Shown here: in pieces, positions 36,547-46,006 of the stretch | Layout of the letters: every line of letters starts with the position of its first letter | Position numbering within the stretch: position 1 is the stretch's first letter | DNA from: Thermanaerosceptrum fracticalcis | GTDB lineage: Bacteria > Bacillota > Peptococcia > DRI-13 | Direction of reading: 5' to 3' | NCBI RefSeq assembly: GCF_000746025.2 | Contig: NZ_CP045798.1 | Span: 2,094,501-2,158,500 of the forward strand | DNA: 64,000 bases | Notes under the pieces: generated by a model | What the model was told of the DNA's origin: nothing | Seen by the model: the letters and a program-made list of their open reading frames with translations, nothing else | The model's database searches: none | Made by a program: the position numbers and the translations under genes

Positions 36547-37371
36547 TTGAAAGAACTCTTTTCTTTCGGTCATATATCCATCTATTTTTTCGGTGTGACA
36601 GTAGCTCTCGGTGCCTTAGCGGGCATCCTCTTGGCTTCGCGGGAAGCAAAAAAACAGGGTATCCCTGAGGATCCCTTTTTTGATGTCCTCTTATATACCC
36701 TGTTAGGTGGTTTCCTGGGAGCGCGTTTAGTCTATATACTGGCCTATGACTCATCCTACTACTTTGCCAACCCTTTAGAAATCATTTTTATCAATAATGG
36801 GGGGCTTTCTATCCACGGGGGTATCCTGGGAGGCGTTTTCTCCGGTATCTGGCGCATCAAAAAACACCAGCTTTCACTCTGGCAGATTGCGGATATAATT
36901 GCTCCCGCTCTAATCCTGGGACAAGCCATCGGCCGTATTGGCTGCGATGTTTTCGGTATCCCCATGGCAGAACCCTATTTCTGGGGAGTAAAGGTGAACG
37001 GTATACTGGTCCATCCTGCCCAGGTGTATGAATTAATCCTTGACTATCTTCTTTTTGCCTACCTGTGGCTTAGACGAACCTCTGCCTCTTATCAGGGACA
37101 GATCTTTGTCCATTATCTCATTGGTTTTTCCATAATAAGAGGAATCGTAGAATTCTTCCGGTTTAATCCCACGGTTTTTGGTTTCTTATCCGTTTCTCAC
37201 CTCTTAAGTATTGTTGGTATCATAGCAGGTCTTATCTTGGCGGCATATCTTAAGAAGACTTATCCCTTGGAAAAAAATAAGGAAAAGAACGCTTCACCTC
37301 TAAGCACTCTGCTTTTCACTGCTCTTCTGATTATCGTATCAACAGCCATCTATTATTTTGTTCAAGGATAG
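36547..37371 (+). CDS. lgt: Prolipoprotein diacylglyceryl transferase homologue
   Basis: 274 aa, seven membrane helices. Family features are LGARLVYILAYD, the essential His in IHGGILGG (near residue 98) and the HPAQVYELILDYLLF segment. The usual signature GRIGNFINGE is changed to GRIGCDVFG, so this is a divergent member that may modify a subset of lipoproteins. The TTG start has GGAGG 8 nt upstream. The regulon that controls it also contains two lipoproteins (32650 and 34066), which fits. Confidence 0.88.
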   Translation: MKELFSFGHISIYFFGVTVALGALAGILLASREAKKQGIPEDPFFDVLLYTLLGGFLGARLVYILAYDSSYYFANPLEIIFINNGGLSIHGGILGGVFSGIWRIKKHQLSLWQIADIIAPALILGQAIGRIGCDVFGIPMAEPYFWGVKVNGILVHPAQVYELILDYLLFAYLWLRRTSASYQGQIFVHYLIGFSIIRGIVEFFRFNPTVFGFLSVSHLLSIVGIIAGLILAAYLKKTYPLEKNKEKNASPLSTLLFTALLIIVSTAIYYFVQG

Positions 37372-37386
37372 GAACGGGGAATGATA

Positions 37387-39639
37387 ATGCAGCAGAAAAA
37401 ATCTATCGTCCTTCACTTTTCCGTCTTTCTTGTCGGTTTTACCCTCTTCATGTTTGAGATTACCCTAACCCGCCTTTTTTCCGCCCTCATGTGGTATCAC
37501 TTTGTCTTTTTCGCTATCTCCCTGGCCATGTTAGGCTGGGCTGTAGGCGGAGTCTATGCTCATAGATGGTTGAAAAGCCTGGAGGAATCGCCTTTTAATG
37601 AAGATGCTCTACCCATAAAGAAACAGCGTCTACTGGCTGCTCTCGCCGCGAGTATTCTGTTGGCCATCCTCTTCATGTATAAGGTTCCTTTTAACTTCTC
37701 CCTGGTTTTCCTCTATACCTTAACCAGTGCCCTCCCTTTCATCTTGGGGGGCTATTACCTCTCCCTGGTATTTAAAGAAAATGCCCAAAACAGCAACACC
37801 ATTTACTTTGCTGACCTTCTAGGCTCAGCCTGTGGCAGCTTTCTCATTATTCTTTTCTTAAATAACTTTAGCCTCATCAGGATTAGTATAATTTTAAGTT
37901 TGATAGTCCTATTGGTTTTTTCCTTCAACCTTACCACACGTAAAAAGAAAATATTAGCAAGCAGTCTGACGGCAGTGATGTTAATATTGACTGTTGCCGG
38001 CGGCGCTTTCTTAGATTCTTTTGCCAAAGATTTTACTGCTTATAAAGGGAATCCCAAAACCCTGGGAGCCCTGTCGGAGAAAAATCCCCGCATCGTTTTT
38101 ACCACCTGGAATTCCCTAGCCCGTACTGACGTGGTGGAAACAGATGACATTAAGTATAAGACAGTGCTGGTAGATGGTGGCGCTACTTCCCGGATGATCG
38201 CCTTTAACGGTGATCCCTGGGAAGTGGCATACCTAACCCAGGAAGTAGGTTATTTCCCCTTTGCCCTTGGCGCCAAGAACTCGGCCCTTTTAATAGGTCC
38301 CGGTGGCGGAAAGGATATTCTGCTGGCCCATTTGGGCGGTATCCACGATATTACGGCTGTAGAAATTAACCCGGGTACGGTGAAAGCAGCAGAGTATTTC
38401 AAAGGCTATAACGGCAATATCTACGGTTTTGCAGGAACAAAGGTATTTGTAGAAGACGGCCGCAGTTTTATTACCCGCGACAACAACAAGTATGATGTCA
38501 TCTTCCTTTCCCTGGTGATGACACAGGCCTCGGAGACCCTTGGTTATGCTCTCTCCGAAAACTATATCTATACTAAAGAAGCTTTTAATGCCTACTTGAA
38601 CCACCTGACACCTGATGGTACCCTGGCTTTTGTCCTGCACGGCAAAGAGGACCTGCAGAAAGCCTTGGCCACTGTGCTCAAAGTCCTGGAGGAGCGGGGG
38701 GTACCCCAGGAAAAAGCTTCCCAGTACCTGGCGGTTATTAACAGTTCATACCGTGATGGGAAGACCCATGCCCATGACAACAGTATCATGTACCCTCTCT
38801 TAATGGTAAAAAATTCGCCTTTTACCAAAGAAGAAAGCCAGCAGCTTCAAGCTATGGCGACTCTGTCTAACCAGCCCATTATTCATCTACCTTTAGTTAT
38901 GGATAATTCAGAGTCAATTATTCCTCCCGCCAAAGACTTACCATCTTATATAGTAACCGATAATAATCCTTTCTTTTATAATCCCGGTAAAGGAGTTCCT
39001 CTGCCTATCTTGTTAATCCTGGTAGCCGTATATTTAGTTGGTGTCCGTTTCTTTAAGCCCTGGTTGGAGATAAAGGAATCGCCAGTCCGCTATGTACGAA
39101 ACTATTTTTCTCTCATTGGCGTGGCCTTTATGCTCATCGAAATTCCTCTCTTACAAAAACTGATTTTACTCTTCGGTCATCCAACCCTGACTTTCTCCAC
39201 AGTTATAGCTATCTTGCTTTTTGCGACAGGGCTTGGCAGCCTGTTCAGTAAAACCCTGACCAGAAAAATTCCTCTTCCGGTTATTGGTTTAATGATTTTC
39301 CTCTACACCGGCGTTCTCTATCTTGCCCTTCCCGGTTTTATTGCCTATTTCCAAGGGGCTACCCTGGGGCTTAAAGTAATTTCTACTTTGGCTCTCCTGC
39401 TGCCTCTGGGCATCCTCATGGGTATCCCTTTTCCTACCGGTATTCGCTGGGCAGAAGAACAGGATATGAGTGAAATGATACCAATTATCTGGGGTATTAA
39501 TGGCTGGATGTCAGTGGTGGGTTCTGTACTGTCTCTGGTCCTGGCCATGTCCTTGGGCTATAACTTTACACTTTTAGCCGGAGCAGGCCTATATTTGGCT
39601 TTTACTTTCCACACCCGCAAGGGTTCTTTCAGAGAATAA
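37387..39639 (+). CDS. Spermidine-synthase-like integral membrane protein
   Basis: About 750 aa. N-terminal half with six or more helices (from VLHFSVFLVGFTLFMFEITL). A central soluble domain at about residues 225-480 resembles spermidine synthase/methyltransferase folds: nucleotide loop LLIGPGGGKDILLAHLGG, acidic residue in ITAVEINPGTV, and EDGRSF. The C-terminal half has seven helices (MLIEIPLLQKLILLFGHPTL). It is a known but poorly defined family of membrane-embedded aminopropyltransferase-like proteins; the reaction is not established. Co-transcribed with the lgt homologue, 9 bp upstream. Confidence 0.82.
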   Translation: MQQKKSIVLHFSVFLVGFTLFMFEITLTRLFSALMWYHFVFFAISLAMLGWAVGGVYAHRWLKSLEESPFNEDALPIKKQRLLAALAASILLAILFMYKVPFNFSLVFLYTLTSALPFILGGYYLSLVFKENAQNSNTIYFADLLGSACGSFLIILFLNNFSLIRISIILSLIVLLVFSFNLTTRKKKILASSLTAVMLILTVAGGAFLDSFAKDFTAYKGNPKTLGALSEKNPRIVFTTWNSLARTDVVETDDIKYKTVLVDGGATSRMIAFNGDPWEVAYLTQEVGYFPFALGAKNSALLIGPGGGKDILLAHLGGIHDITAVEINPGTVKAAEYFKGYNGNIYGFAGTKVFVEDGRSFITRDNNKYDVIFLSLVMTQASETLGYALSENYIYTKEAFNAYLNHLTPDGTLAFVLHGKEDLQKALATVLKVLEERGVPQEKASQYLAVINSSYRDGKTHAHDNSIMYPLLMVKNSPFTKEESQQLQAMATLSNQPIIHLPLVMDNSESIIPPAKDLPSYIVTDNNPFFYNPGKGVPLPILLILVAVYLVGVRFFKPWLEIKESPVRYVRNYFSLIGVAFMLIEIPLLQKLILLFGHPTLTFSTVIAILLFATGLGSLFSKTLTRKIPLPVIGLMIFLYTGVLYLALPGFIAYFQGATLGLKVISTLALLLPLGILMGIPFPTGIRWAEEQDMSEMIPIIWGINGWMSVVGSVLSLVLAMSLGYNFTLLAGAGLYLAFTFHTRKGSFRE

Positions 39640-39661
39640 ATATATAATAAGGGATACCAAA

Positions 39662-39701
39662 AGGGGTACACCGCGGGAGGTGTACCCCTCTTCACATTTT
39701 T
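39662..39701 (+). terminator. Terminator after the lgt operon
   Basis: Perfect 11-bp stem AGGGGTACACC / GGTGTACCCCT, then a T-rich stretch (CTTCACATTTTTG). Confidence 0.8.
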
Positions 39702-39791
39702 GTTAAACAATATTATCATTTTCTTTACCACTTACCACCAAATTCTCCACTCATATTCCTTTAATATTAATTTAAAGGATATTGGAAAATT

Positions 39792-40733
39792 ATGTCGTAT
39801 AACAGCCCACTCCTGGTTGTAGATACCAAAAACTCCGCTATGGGTACCCCTTTAAAGATAGATAACTTTACACATACATTTTCCGGGGACAAGGAAGGCT
39901 ATGATAAAAAATTATATACGAATGACAGTGGTAAATTCATAAGAGCTTTCGCCCCACTTAAGAAGGGAGAAACAACAGTAGGCTTGGTAGGCGTCGATGT
40001 CAACGCTCATTTCCTGGTGGAAGATAGCAAAAAAGTTAAGAATTATATCATCTACGCATTCTTTTTTTTAACTATGCTTTTTTCTTTTACAAATTTTAAG
40101 CTTGCCGAGATTCTGGAAAACCGTAAAGAATTATTTGATGGGTCTATTAACAGCCTAGTTGACAGTATTAATGCTAAAGACAATTATACGAGGGATCATT
40201 CAGTGAATGTGGCCTATTACTCCACTCTGATTGCTGAAGAACTGGGTTTCTCTGCAAGTGAAATAAGAATCCTAGGAGCCTTGGCTAAATTACATGATAT
40301 CGGCAAGATTGGCATCAGAGACGATATCCTGAGTAGGCCAGGAAAATTGAGTAAGGAAGAATATGAGATCATCAAACTTCACCCCGTGATAGGTGCACAG
40401 ATACTATCCAATATTAAAGAAGCACAAAAATACCTTTCTATAGTTCGCAATCATCATGAAAGATTTGACGGCGAGGGTTATCCCGATGGTTTAAGAGGCG
40501 AAGAAATCCCTTTGATGGCCCGGATTGTGGCTGTCGCGGATACTTTCGATGCCATGACAACGAACCGCCCGTACAGAGGCGCCCTTCCGGTGGAAGCTGC
40601 CCTTAAAGAACTGGAAAAAAATAAAGGGTCTCAATTTGACCCACAGGTAGTCGATGCCTTTATCAAGGTTATGATGACAAGCAACGTAACGGTTGGAGCT
40701 AAATCTATGAATATAGGGGGTTACAGTGCATGA
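39792..40733 (+). CDS. HD-GYP-domain phosphodiesterase, probably N-terminally truncated
   Basis: 313 aa. The HD-GYP domain (about residues 115-300) is complete: HD pair in KLHDIGKIGI, then HPVIGAQIL, HHERFDGEGYPDGL and AVADTFDAM. Such domains usually degrade cyclic di-GMP. The preceding part reads as the second half of an extracellular Cache-type sensor plus one membrane helix (NYIIYAFFFLTMLFSFTNF). The first helix and the front of the sensor are missing, so the 5' end has probably been lost. Ribosome site AGGATATTGG is weak. Confidence 0.8.
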   Translation: MSYNSPLLVVDTKNSAMGTPLKIDNFTHTFSGDKEGYDKKLYTNDSGKFIRAFAPLKKGETTVGLVGVDVNAHFLVEDSKKVKNYIIYAFFFLTMLFSFTNFKLAEILENRKELFDGSINSLVDSINAKDNYTRDHSVNVAYYSTLIAEELGFSASEIRILGALAKLHDIGKIGIRDDILSRPGKLSKEEYEIIKLHPVIGAQILSNIKEAQKYLSIVRNHHERFDGEGYPDGLRGEEIPLMARIVAVADTFDAMTTNRPYRGALPVEAALKELEKNKGSQFDPQVVDAFIKVMMTSNVTVGAKSMNIGGYSA

Positions 40734-40767
40734 AGCTGTCCTCCAGGCCAAGCCAACCTCCCCTTAA

Positions 40768-41109
40768 TCAATCCTCTTTGTAGCTAAATGAAAGGGATTT
40801 CCAACGCCATACACTGGTTAGAGTAATTTCGGCCCACCCTTTTAGGGAAGCAAGGGCTTTATCCAAGTAGACTGTAATGTCCCCCACCTGACGTTCTTGG
40901 TAATTTTCCGGATTACGGCGGGGCTTGCTAAGTTCCAGACCAGGTTCAGGCACAGACCCTGCGCAGCACCCGCTGGCCAGACCCTCGTAGATTAAGATAT
41001 TTCCACCTTTTTGCCTGATGAACTGGGAGCATCCTCCGCAATAAAGATTTCCAAAATTAAACCACCTTTCTACGGTTACTATATTTTCAGCCTTCCCGAA
41101 GTTTTGCAA
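40768..41109 (-). CDS. CC/Se-motif family protein
   Basis: Up to 113 aa; the start is uncertain because the upstream TTG lies inside a hairpin and no good ribosome site is seen. The recognisable core runs from FIRQKGGNILIYEGL through GCCAGSVPEPGLELSKP to NPENYQERQVGDITVYLDKAL. This matches the small CC/Se-motif proteins, in which a Cys-Cys or Cys-Sec pair precedes a Pro-Glu-Pro. An extra YCGGC motif lies upstream. Function unknown; a redox or metal-thiol role is likely from the motif. Confidence 0.6.
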   Translation of the reverse strand: MQNFGKAENIVTVERWFNFGNLYCGGCSQFIRQKGGNILIYEGLASGCCAGSVPEPGLELSKPRRNPENYQERQVGDITVYLDKALASLKGWAEITLTSVWRWKSLSFSYKED

Positions 41110-41124
41110 AACTTCGGGTTCTTT
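41095..41124. terminator. Strong hairpin between the response regulator and CC/Se genes
   Basis: Perfect 11-bp stem CCCGAAGTTTT / AAAACTTCGGG with a 2-nt loop. The T-rich side faces the plus strand, so termination of the minus-strand response-regulator transcript is not certain. Confidence 0.55.
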
Positions 41125-41133
41125 AGTTTCCTT

Positions 41134-41829
41134 CTATTTATGCTGGGATACCTCAAACTTATATCCAACCCCCCAGACAGTGCTAATATATGATGGTGCG
41201 TCATTAACCCGCAGTTTATCTCGCAGCCGGTTAACGTGTGTATCCACCGTTCTCAAATCTCCGTAATAATCAAAACCCCAGACCTCTTTAAGCAGTTGCT
41301 CCCTGCTGAAGACCCGGCCGGGATACCTGGCTAACAGGGTCAACATGTCGAATTCCTTTAGTGTCAGATTAACTTGTTGGTTCATCACGAAAACATCACG
41401 TGTCAGCAGGTCTATGAGCATTCCGGGAAACTTCAAGATATGCTCTTCTTTCCGTGAGCCTTTTTCCATACGGCGAAAAATAGCCTTGATTCTGGCTACC
41501 AGTTCCCTAGGGCTGAAGGGCTTACCCATATAATCATCGGCACCGAACTCTAAACCGAGAATCCTGTCAACCTCTTCGTTTTTGGCTGTTAACATAATGA
41601 TGGGGATATGAGAAGTTTTTCTGATTTCCTGGCATACCTTAATCCCGTCCATTTTCGGCATCATCACATCCAGGATGATAATATCCCAGGACTCTGCCTT
41701 AAATTTAGCCAGAACTTCTTCCCCATCCTCCGCTTCTCCTACCTCATACCCTTCCTTTTTAAGATACACACCGATGGCCTGGCGGATTTTACTTTCATCA
41801 TCAGCTACTAGAACCTTTAGATTGTTCAT
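41134..41829 (-). CDS. OmpR/PhoB-family response regulator
   Basis: 231 aa from the ATG at 41829 (GGAG 8 nt upstream). The receiver domain has the acidic pair in VADDE, the phosphorylated Asp in IIILDVMMPKMDG (near residue 52) and Lys in MLTAKNEE. A winged-helix DNA-binding domain follows (about 130-228) with TLKEFDMLTLLARYPGRVFSREQLL and RTVDTHVNRLRDKL. No histidine kinase gene is adjacent. It is the only OmpR-type regulator in the window and is the first candidate to bind the 11-nt direct repeats. Confidence 0.95.
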   Translation of the reverse strand: MNNLKVLVADDESKIRQAIGVYLKKEGYEVGEAEDGEEVLAKFKAESWDIIILDVMMPKMDGIKVCQEIRKTSHIPIIMLTAKNEEVDRILGLEFGADDYMGKPFSPRELVARIKAIFRRMEKGSRKEEHILKFPGMLIDLLTRDVFVMNQQVNLTLKEFDMLTLLARYPGRVFSREQLLKEVWGFDYYGDLRTVDTHVNRLRDKLRVNDAPSYISTVWGVGYKFEVSQHK

Positions 41830-41875
41830 TAGATCCACTCCTTTGGATATGGTAACCACTTAAATAGTTTCTTCT

Positions 41876-42907
41876 TTACCGTTTTTCAAGGTTAAACAAT
41901 TTCCAGGCACCGTAAGAGAAAGCCCATACGAAAACGAACAAGGCTACCAGTAAATATCCCATGCCGCTAAATTCCAAACCCTGTACCGAGGTCCAAAACC
42001 AACCCTGCAACCCTAATTTCGGTGTAATCACCTGAGCAATTTCTATCCCCCCAATAAAGAGGGCCGCTATCACCGATAAACCCGTGACGGTCAGGTTATA
42101 GTAAATCTTGCGCAGGGGAGTAGCAAAAGCCCAGCGATAGGCTGTAATCATAAAAATTCCGTCGGCAGTGTCCATTAAACTCATCCCCGCGGCAAACAAA
42201 ATGGGAAAAGATAGAATACCTGCAATGGGAATGGTCTGGCTGGCCACCCCGGCAGAAATGGCGATTAGCGCTACTTCACTGGCCGTATCAAATCCCAAGC
42301 CAAAGAGAAAACCTAGGGGATAGATATGCCAGCTTTTATTGATAAAACGGTAGAAGGAACCGGCAAAGCGAGCGATAAATCCCCTGGCATCAAGAAGCTG
42401 CTCAAGCTGACGGTCATCATACTTCTTTTGCCCCGCTTGCAGAAACAAACGATAAATATCCAGCCAGATATAAAGATTGACAAAACCGATGATGAGAAGA
42501 AATCCTCCTGAAACTGTGGTACCGATTAAACCGCCGATCTCCTGGAGCTGGGGCAAATTTTGCTGGGACCAGCGCATGGCCAGGATGGTAACTAAAGTCA
42601 TGAGAAAAACCACGGTAGAATGGCCCAGAGAAAAATAGAAGCCAATCCCCGTAGCGTCCTTTTTCTGCTGCACAAGTTTGCGCACGATATTATCAATGGC
42701 TGCAATGTGGTCTGCATCAAAAGCATGCCTTAAGCCCAGGGTATAAGCTAAAAAACCCATGCCCAACAATTCAGGGTATTCCCGTCCCTGCCATAACAAA
42801 AGCGTTAGGCCAAGAATGTGGATGCCAGCCACCACTAGGCCATAACCAAACCAGGACGGTAAGAATGTTGATTTTTTGCCTGTCCCTTCTAAGCTCGTCG
42901 CCTTCAT
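41876..42907 (-). CDS. NiCoT-family nickel/cobalt transporter
   Basis: About 343 aa, eight helices. The signature HAFDADHIAAIDN (helix 2), FSLGHSTVVF and LGFDTASEVALI are those of HoxN/NixA-type permeases. The ATG at 42907 is preferred over a GTG 12 nt earlier, which abuts the AGGG site. Adjacent to the [NiFe] hydrogenase cluster, so nickel supply for the hydrogenase is the likely role. Confidence 0.93.
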   Translation of the reverse strand: MKATSLEGTGKKSTFLPSWFGYGLVVAGIHILGLTLLLWQGREYPELLGMGFLAYTLGLRHAFDADHIAAIDNIVRKLVQQKKDATGIGFYFSLGHSTVVFLMTLVTILAMRWSQQNLPQLQEIGGLIGTTVSGGFLLIIGFVNLYIWLDIYRLFLQAGQKKYDDRQLEQLLDARGFIARFAGSFYRFINKSWHIYPLGFLFGLGFDTASEVALIAISAGVASQTIPIAGILSFPILFAAGMSLMDTADGIFMITAYRWAFATPLRKIYYNLTVTGLSVIAALFIGGIEIAQVITPKLGLQGWFWTSVQGLEFSGMGYLLVALFVFVWAFSYGAWKLFNLEKR

Positions 42908-43030
42908 CTTTAGTCTCACCCTACTTTAAAAAATTATAAATCATCATATCCCTAACAAATTCGCGGCAGTTGGTCCGATACCAGGACATCCACAAGACGT
43001 TTACCGCCAATAATGGTGTTCAGGTACACT

Positions 43031-43501
43031 TTACCCTGGAATTGATCTACTACCTGCCCGATGATGGCAGCATTCAAAACCCACGGCCAGGAAAACTATT
43101 TTTTTCAACGTATTTTCTCTGGCTATTTCTAGAGCATCCAGCGGTGAATAGACTATCTGAACAGCGGCTCCCCCCGCCCTGGCTTGCTGTAAAGAACCCT
43201 TGGTACCAGGTACACGCATCATATCCCCAAAAGTGGTAATGATGACATCCTGATAGCCTGCCAATTCCAGGGCCAGGTCAATGTAACCCTGAGGCGTTAC
43301 GCACACCGGGCAGCCGGGTCCGGAGAGGAGATTTATACTTTCCCGCAACAAATACCTGAGCCCGCTTCTAAAAATAGCATGAGTATGGGTCCCACATACT
43401 TCCATTAAGGTTACTGTACGGCCAAGACGAAGATTTTGCATTTTTTTCCCCAGTAAGGGACCGATGAGTTGAGTACTGTTTTTTTCAATTGTACTAAGCA
43501 C
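43031..43501 (-). pseudogene. hypD: Truncated HypD
   Basis: The first 143 residues are a good HypD: LMEVCGTHTHAIFRSG, the LSGPGCPVCVTPQGYID iron/thiol motif and TTFGDMMRVPG. After IVFLAVGFE the frame becomes CCHHRAGSRSIPG-stop, whereas HypD normally continues for about 220 more residues. In another frame 43080-42952 reads AAIIGQVVDQFQGKVYLN and ends at a TAG; I cannot assign that piece. A deletion joining unrelated DNA is likely. HypD is needed to build the Fe(CN)2CO group, so a working copy must be elsewhere if the hydrogenase is active. Confidence 0.82.
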
Positions 43502-43712
43502 TGTCCACCATCTCCTTTATCAACTGCCAGGTAAGTAATGCTTCCTCTTGATCAATAACTTGAATAGCAAAACCCGCATGGATTAACACGTAATCTCCCA
43601 CATTTACCGGCCTTACCAAATCCAAGCCTACTTTGATCAGCGTATCTGATATTTTCACTACCCCTATGTTGTTTTTTATCTCTATCACCTGTCCCGGTAC
43701 ACCAAGACACAT
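43494..43712 (-). CDS. hypC: Hydrogenase maturation chaperone HypC
   Basis: 72 aa. Starts MCLGVPGQVIEI with the essential N-terminal Cys2, followed by the HypC core DLVRPVNVGDYVLIHAGFAIQ. It shuttles the iron-ligand group with HypD to the hydrogenase large subunit. Overlaps hypD by 8 nt and touches the hypF stop. Confidence 0.95.
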   Translation of the reverse strand: MCLGVPGQVIEIKNNIGVVKISDTLIKVGLDLVRPVNVGDYVLIHAGFAIQVIDQEEALLTWQLIKEMVDSA

Positions 43713-46006
43713 TAGAAATTCCTCCTTTTTCTCACGCCTGCTCCCGCTATTACCGCCTGTCCCAGGGAAATGCCCCCGTCATTGGCAGGTACCTTACTGT
43801 GGGTATAAACTGTAAAACCTTCCCTTTCCAATAGTTGTACTGTTTGACTCAGCAACAAAATGTTCTGAAAAACACCACCGCTTAAAACCACACCCTTAAT
43901 CCCTGTCTCTTTCCGGATATTCATACAACCTATAAAAATTAAATCCGCCACAGTCTTATGAAAACGTGCAGCAATCATTTCCACAGGATATTTGTTCAAT
44001 CGGTCAGCGATAAGCTCATCAAACATAGGTCCTAGTTCAATCTTCCACGGTAATGTATCTTTCTTAATAGTGAAACTATAGCCTGGAACATTGACATCGG
44101 TTAAGGCCAGCTGTTCCAGTTCGATAGCGGCCTGTCCTTCATAGCTGATTTCCTGTCTCACACCTAATAAAGCCGCCACGCCGTCAAAAAGCCTGCCCGC
44201 ACTGGAAGTCAGCAATTTTTTATGTGCGTGTGTCACGAGACCTTTTACCATGGCTAACTTTTGCCCATCGATGTTTTGCAACTCCGGTAAAAACCTTTCG
44301 GGCATGCTTCCCGGAAGCAGGGTGGAAAGGTAACTTACGGCCATGCGCCAGGGCTGTCTGATAGCGGCAGGGCCCCCAGGTAGAGGCACATATTCCAGGT
44401 GGGCCCAGCGTGCAAAATTTCCGTAACTTCCAACGAAAAATTCACCGCCCCAAATGTTGCCGTCAGTACCATAACCGCTGCCATCAAAAGCCACCCCTAT
44501 CACCTCTTCCATTAAGCCGTTTTCAGCCATACAGGAAGCTACATGGGCGTGGTGATGCTGCACGGCAACTTGAGCACATTTCCCCATCTCCTGGGCAAAT
44601 TTACTGCTCAGGTAATCGGGATGAAGATCATAGGCCACCACCCGGGGTCTAATATTGAATACCTTTTGCAGGTGTTCTACGGCCTGTTCAAAAGCCTGCA
44701 TATTACTGAGGTTCTCCAAATCACCGATATGCTGGCTGAGAAAAGCCCTGCTTCCTTTGGTAAGACAGAGGGTATTTTTCAGTTCTCCTCCCACAGCCAG
44801 GATATTGTCCACTTGAAAAGGCAGTTTGAGCGGTAAAGGCACATAACCCCGGGAACGTCTCAACACCATCTCTTTCCCCCTGAAAATACGGACCACTGAA
44901 TCATCGGTACGTATATGAATATCCCGGTTATGGCTAAGAAAGAAATCGGCAATATCCCTAAGATTAGTAAGGGCTTCTCTGTCCACATATTCTATAGCAT
45001 CCCCGCTTTTATTCCCGCTTGTCATGACCAGCACTTCCAGACCTTGGTCAAATAACAGGTAATGAAGAGGAGAATACGGCAGCATTACACCCAAACACCG
45101 GTTACCGGGCGCCACTTCGGGAGCTACGGGCGAGCCCGCCTTTTTCCCTAACAGTACGATAGGACGGCGCTGACTGCTCAGGGCTGTCTCTTCTTCCCTT
45201 GAGACCAGACAATGTTTTTTCACAGTCTCCATGTCCGGCATCATCACGGCAAAGGGCTTGGCCTCCCGGTTCTTGCGGCTTCTTAACACCTGTACTGCAC
45301 TACTATTAAAGGCATCACATACCAGGTGATACCCCCCCAGTCCTTTAACGGCCAGAATGTGTCCTTTTTTGAGTAAGGTTACGGCTTCTGCTACCGGGTC
45401 CTTTACCTCCGAGGGCCTGTCCTGGCCATCCAGCAAGCTAACCTGGGGACCACAGGCCGGGCAGGCATTGGGTTGGGCATGAAAACGGCGATCCCGGGGA
45501 TCATCATATTCTCTTTGGCAGTCAGGACACATAAGAAAGCCGGCCATAGTGGTCAGGGAACGGTCATAAGGGACGTCTTTGATAATGGTGAAACGGGGAC
45601 CACAATTGGTGCAGTTGATAAAAGGATAGCGATAACGCCTGTTCTCCGGATCCTTTAACTCTTCCAGGCACTGGGGACATGTGGCAGTATCCGGCGAAAG
45701 GAGAGTAAATTTCTCTTCTCCTCCCTCACTATCCTTGATGACAAAATTCTCATAATTAACCGGAGCCAGTCTGGTTGCTGTTATTTCCTCAATGAGAGCC
45801 AGAGGAGGGGCTTCCTCGTTCATCCGTTCCGAAAACTTTAAGAGAACTGGTTCCTCACCTTCTATTTCCAGTTCCACACCCCGGACGGTATTGTTAACCC
45901 AGCCTTTTACCCCTAAACTCTGGGCCAGGTTATAAACAAAGGGGCGAAAACCCACCCCCTGCACCACACCTTTGATATGCATATGAATCCTTACTGTCTT
46001 AGGCAT
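43712..46006 (-). CDS. hypF: Carbamoyltransferase HypF
   Basis: 764 aa, full length. An acylphosphatase domain at the N-terminus (VQGVGFRPFVYNLAQ), two zinc-finger sets (CPQCLEELKDPENRRYRYPFINCTNC and CPDCQREYDDPRDRRFHAQPNACPAC), a YrdC-like domain (around 200-380) and a Kae1-like carbamoyltransferase domain (HHHAHVASCMAE, FDGSGYGTDGNIWGGEFF). It makes the thiocarbamate that becomes the cyanide ligand, normally passing it to HypE. No hypE is present in the window. Confidence 0.96.
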   Translation of the reverse strand: MPKTVRIHMHIKGVVQGVGFRPFVYNLAQSLGVKGWVNNTVRGVELEIEGEEPVLLKFSERMNEEAPPLALIEEITATRLAPVNYENFVIKDSEGGEEKFTLLSPDTATCPQCLEELKDPENRRYRYPFINCTNCGPRFTIIKDVPYDRSLTTMAGFLMCPDCQREYDDPRDRRFHAQPNACPACGPQVSLLDGQDRPSEVKDPVAEAVTLLKKGHILAVKGLGGYHLVCDAFNSSAVQVLRSRKNREAKPFAVMMPDMETVKKHCLVSREEETALSSQRRPIVLLGKKAGSPVAPEVAPGNRCLGVMLPYSPLHYLLFDQGLEVLVMTSGNKSGDAIEYVDREALTNLRDIADFFLSHNRDIHIRTDDSVVRIFRGKEMVLRRSRGYVPLPLKLPFQVDNILAVGGELKNTLCLTKGSRAFLSQHIGDLENLSNMQAFEQAVEHLQKVFNIRPRVVAYDLHPDYLSSKFAQEMGKCAQVAVQHHHAHVASCMAENGLMEEVIGVAFDGSGYGTDGNIWGGEFFVGSYGNFARWAHLEYVPLPGGPAAIRQPWRMAVSYLSTLLPGSMPERFLPELQNIDGQKLAMVKGLVTHAHKKLLTSSAGRLFDGVAALLGVRQEISYEGQAAIELEQLALTDVNVPGYSFTIKKDTLPWKIELGPMFDELIADRLNKYPVEMIAARFHKTVADLIFIGCMNIRKETGIKGVVLSGGVFQNILLLSQTVQLLEREGFTVYTHSKVPANDGGISLGQAVIAGAGVRKRRNF

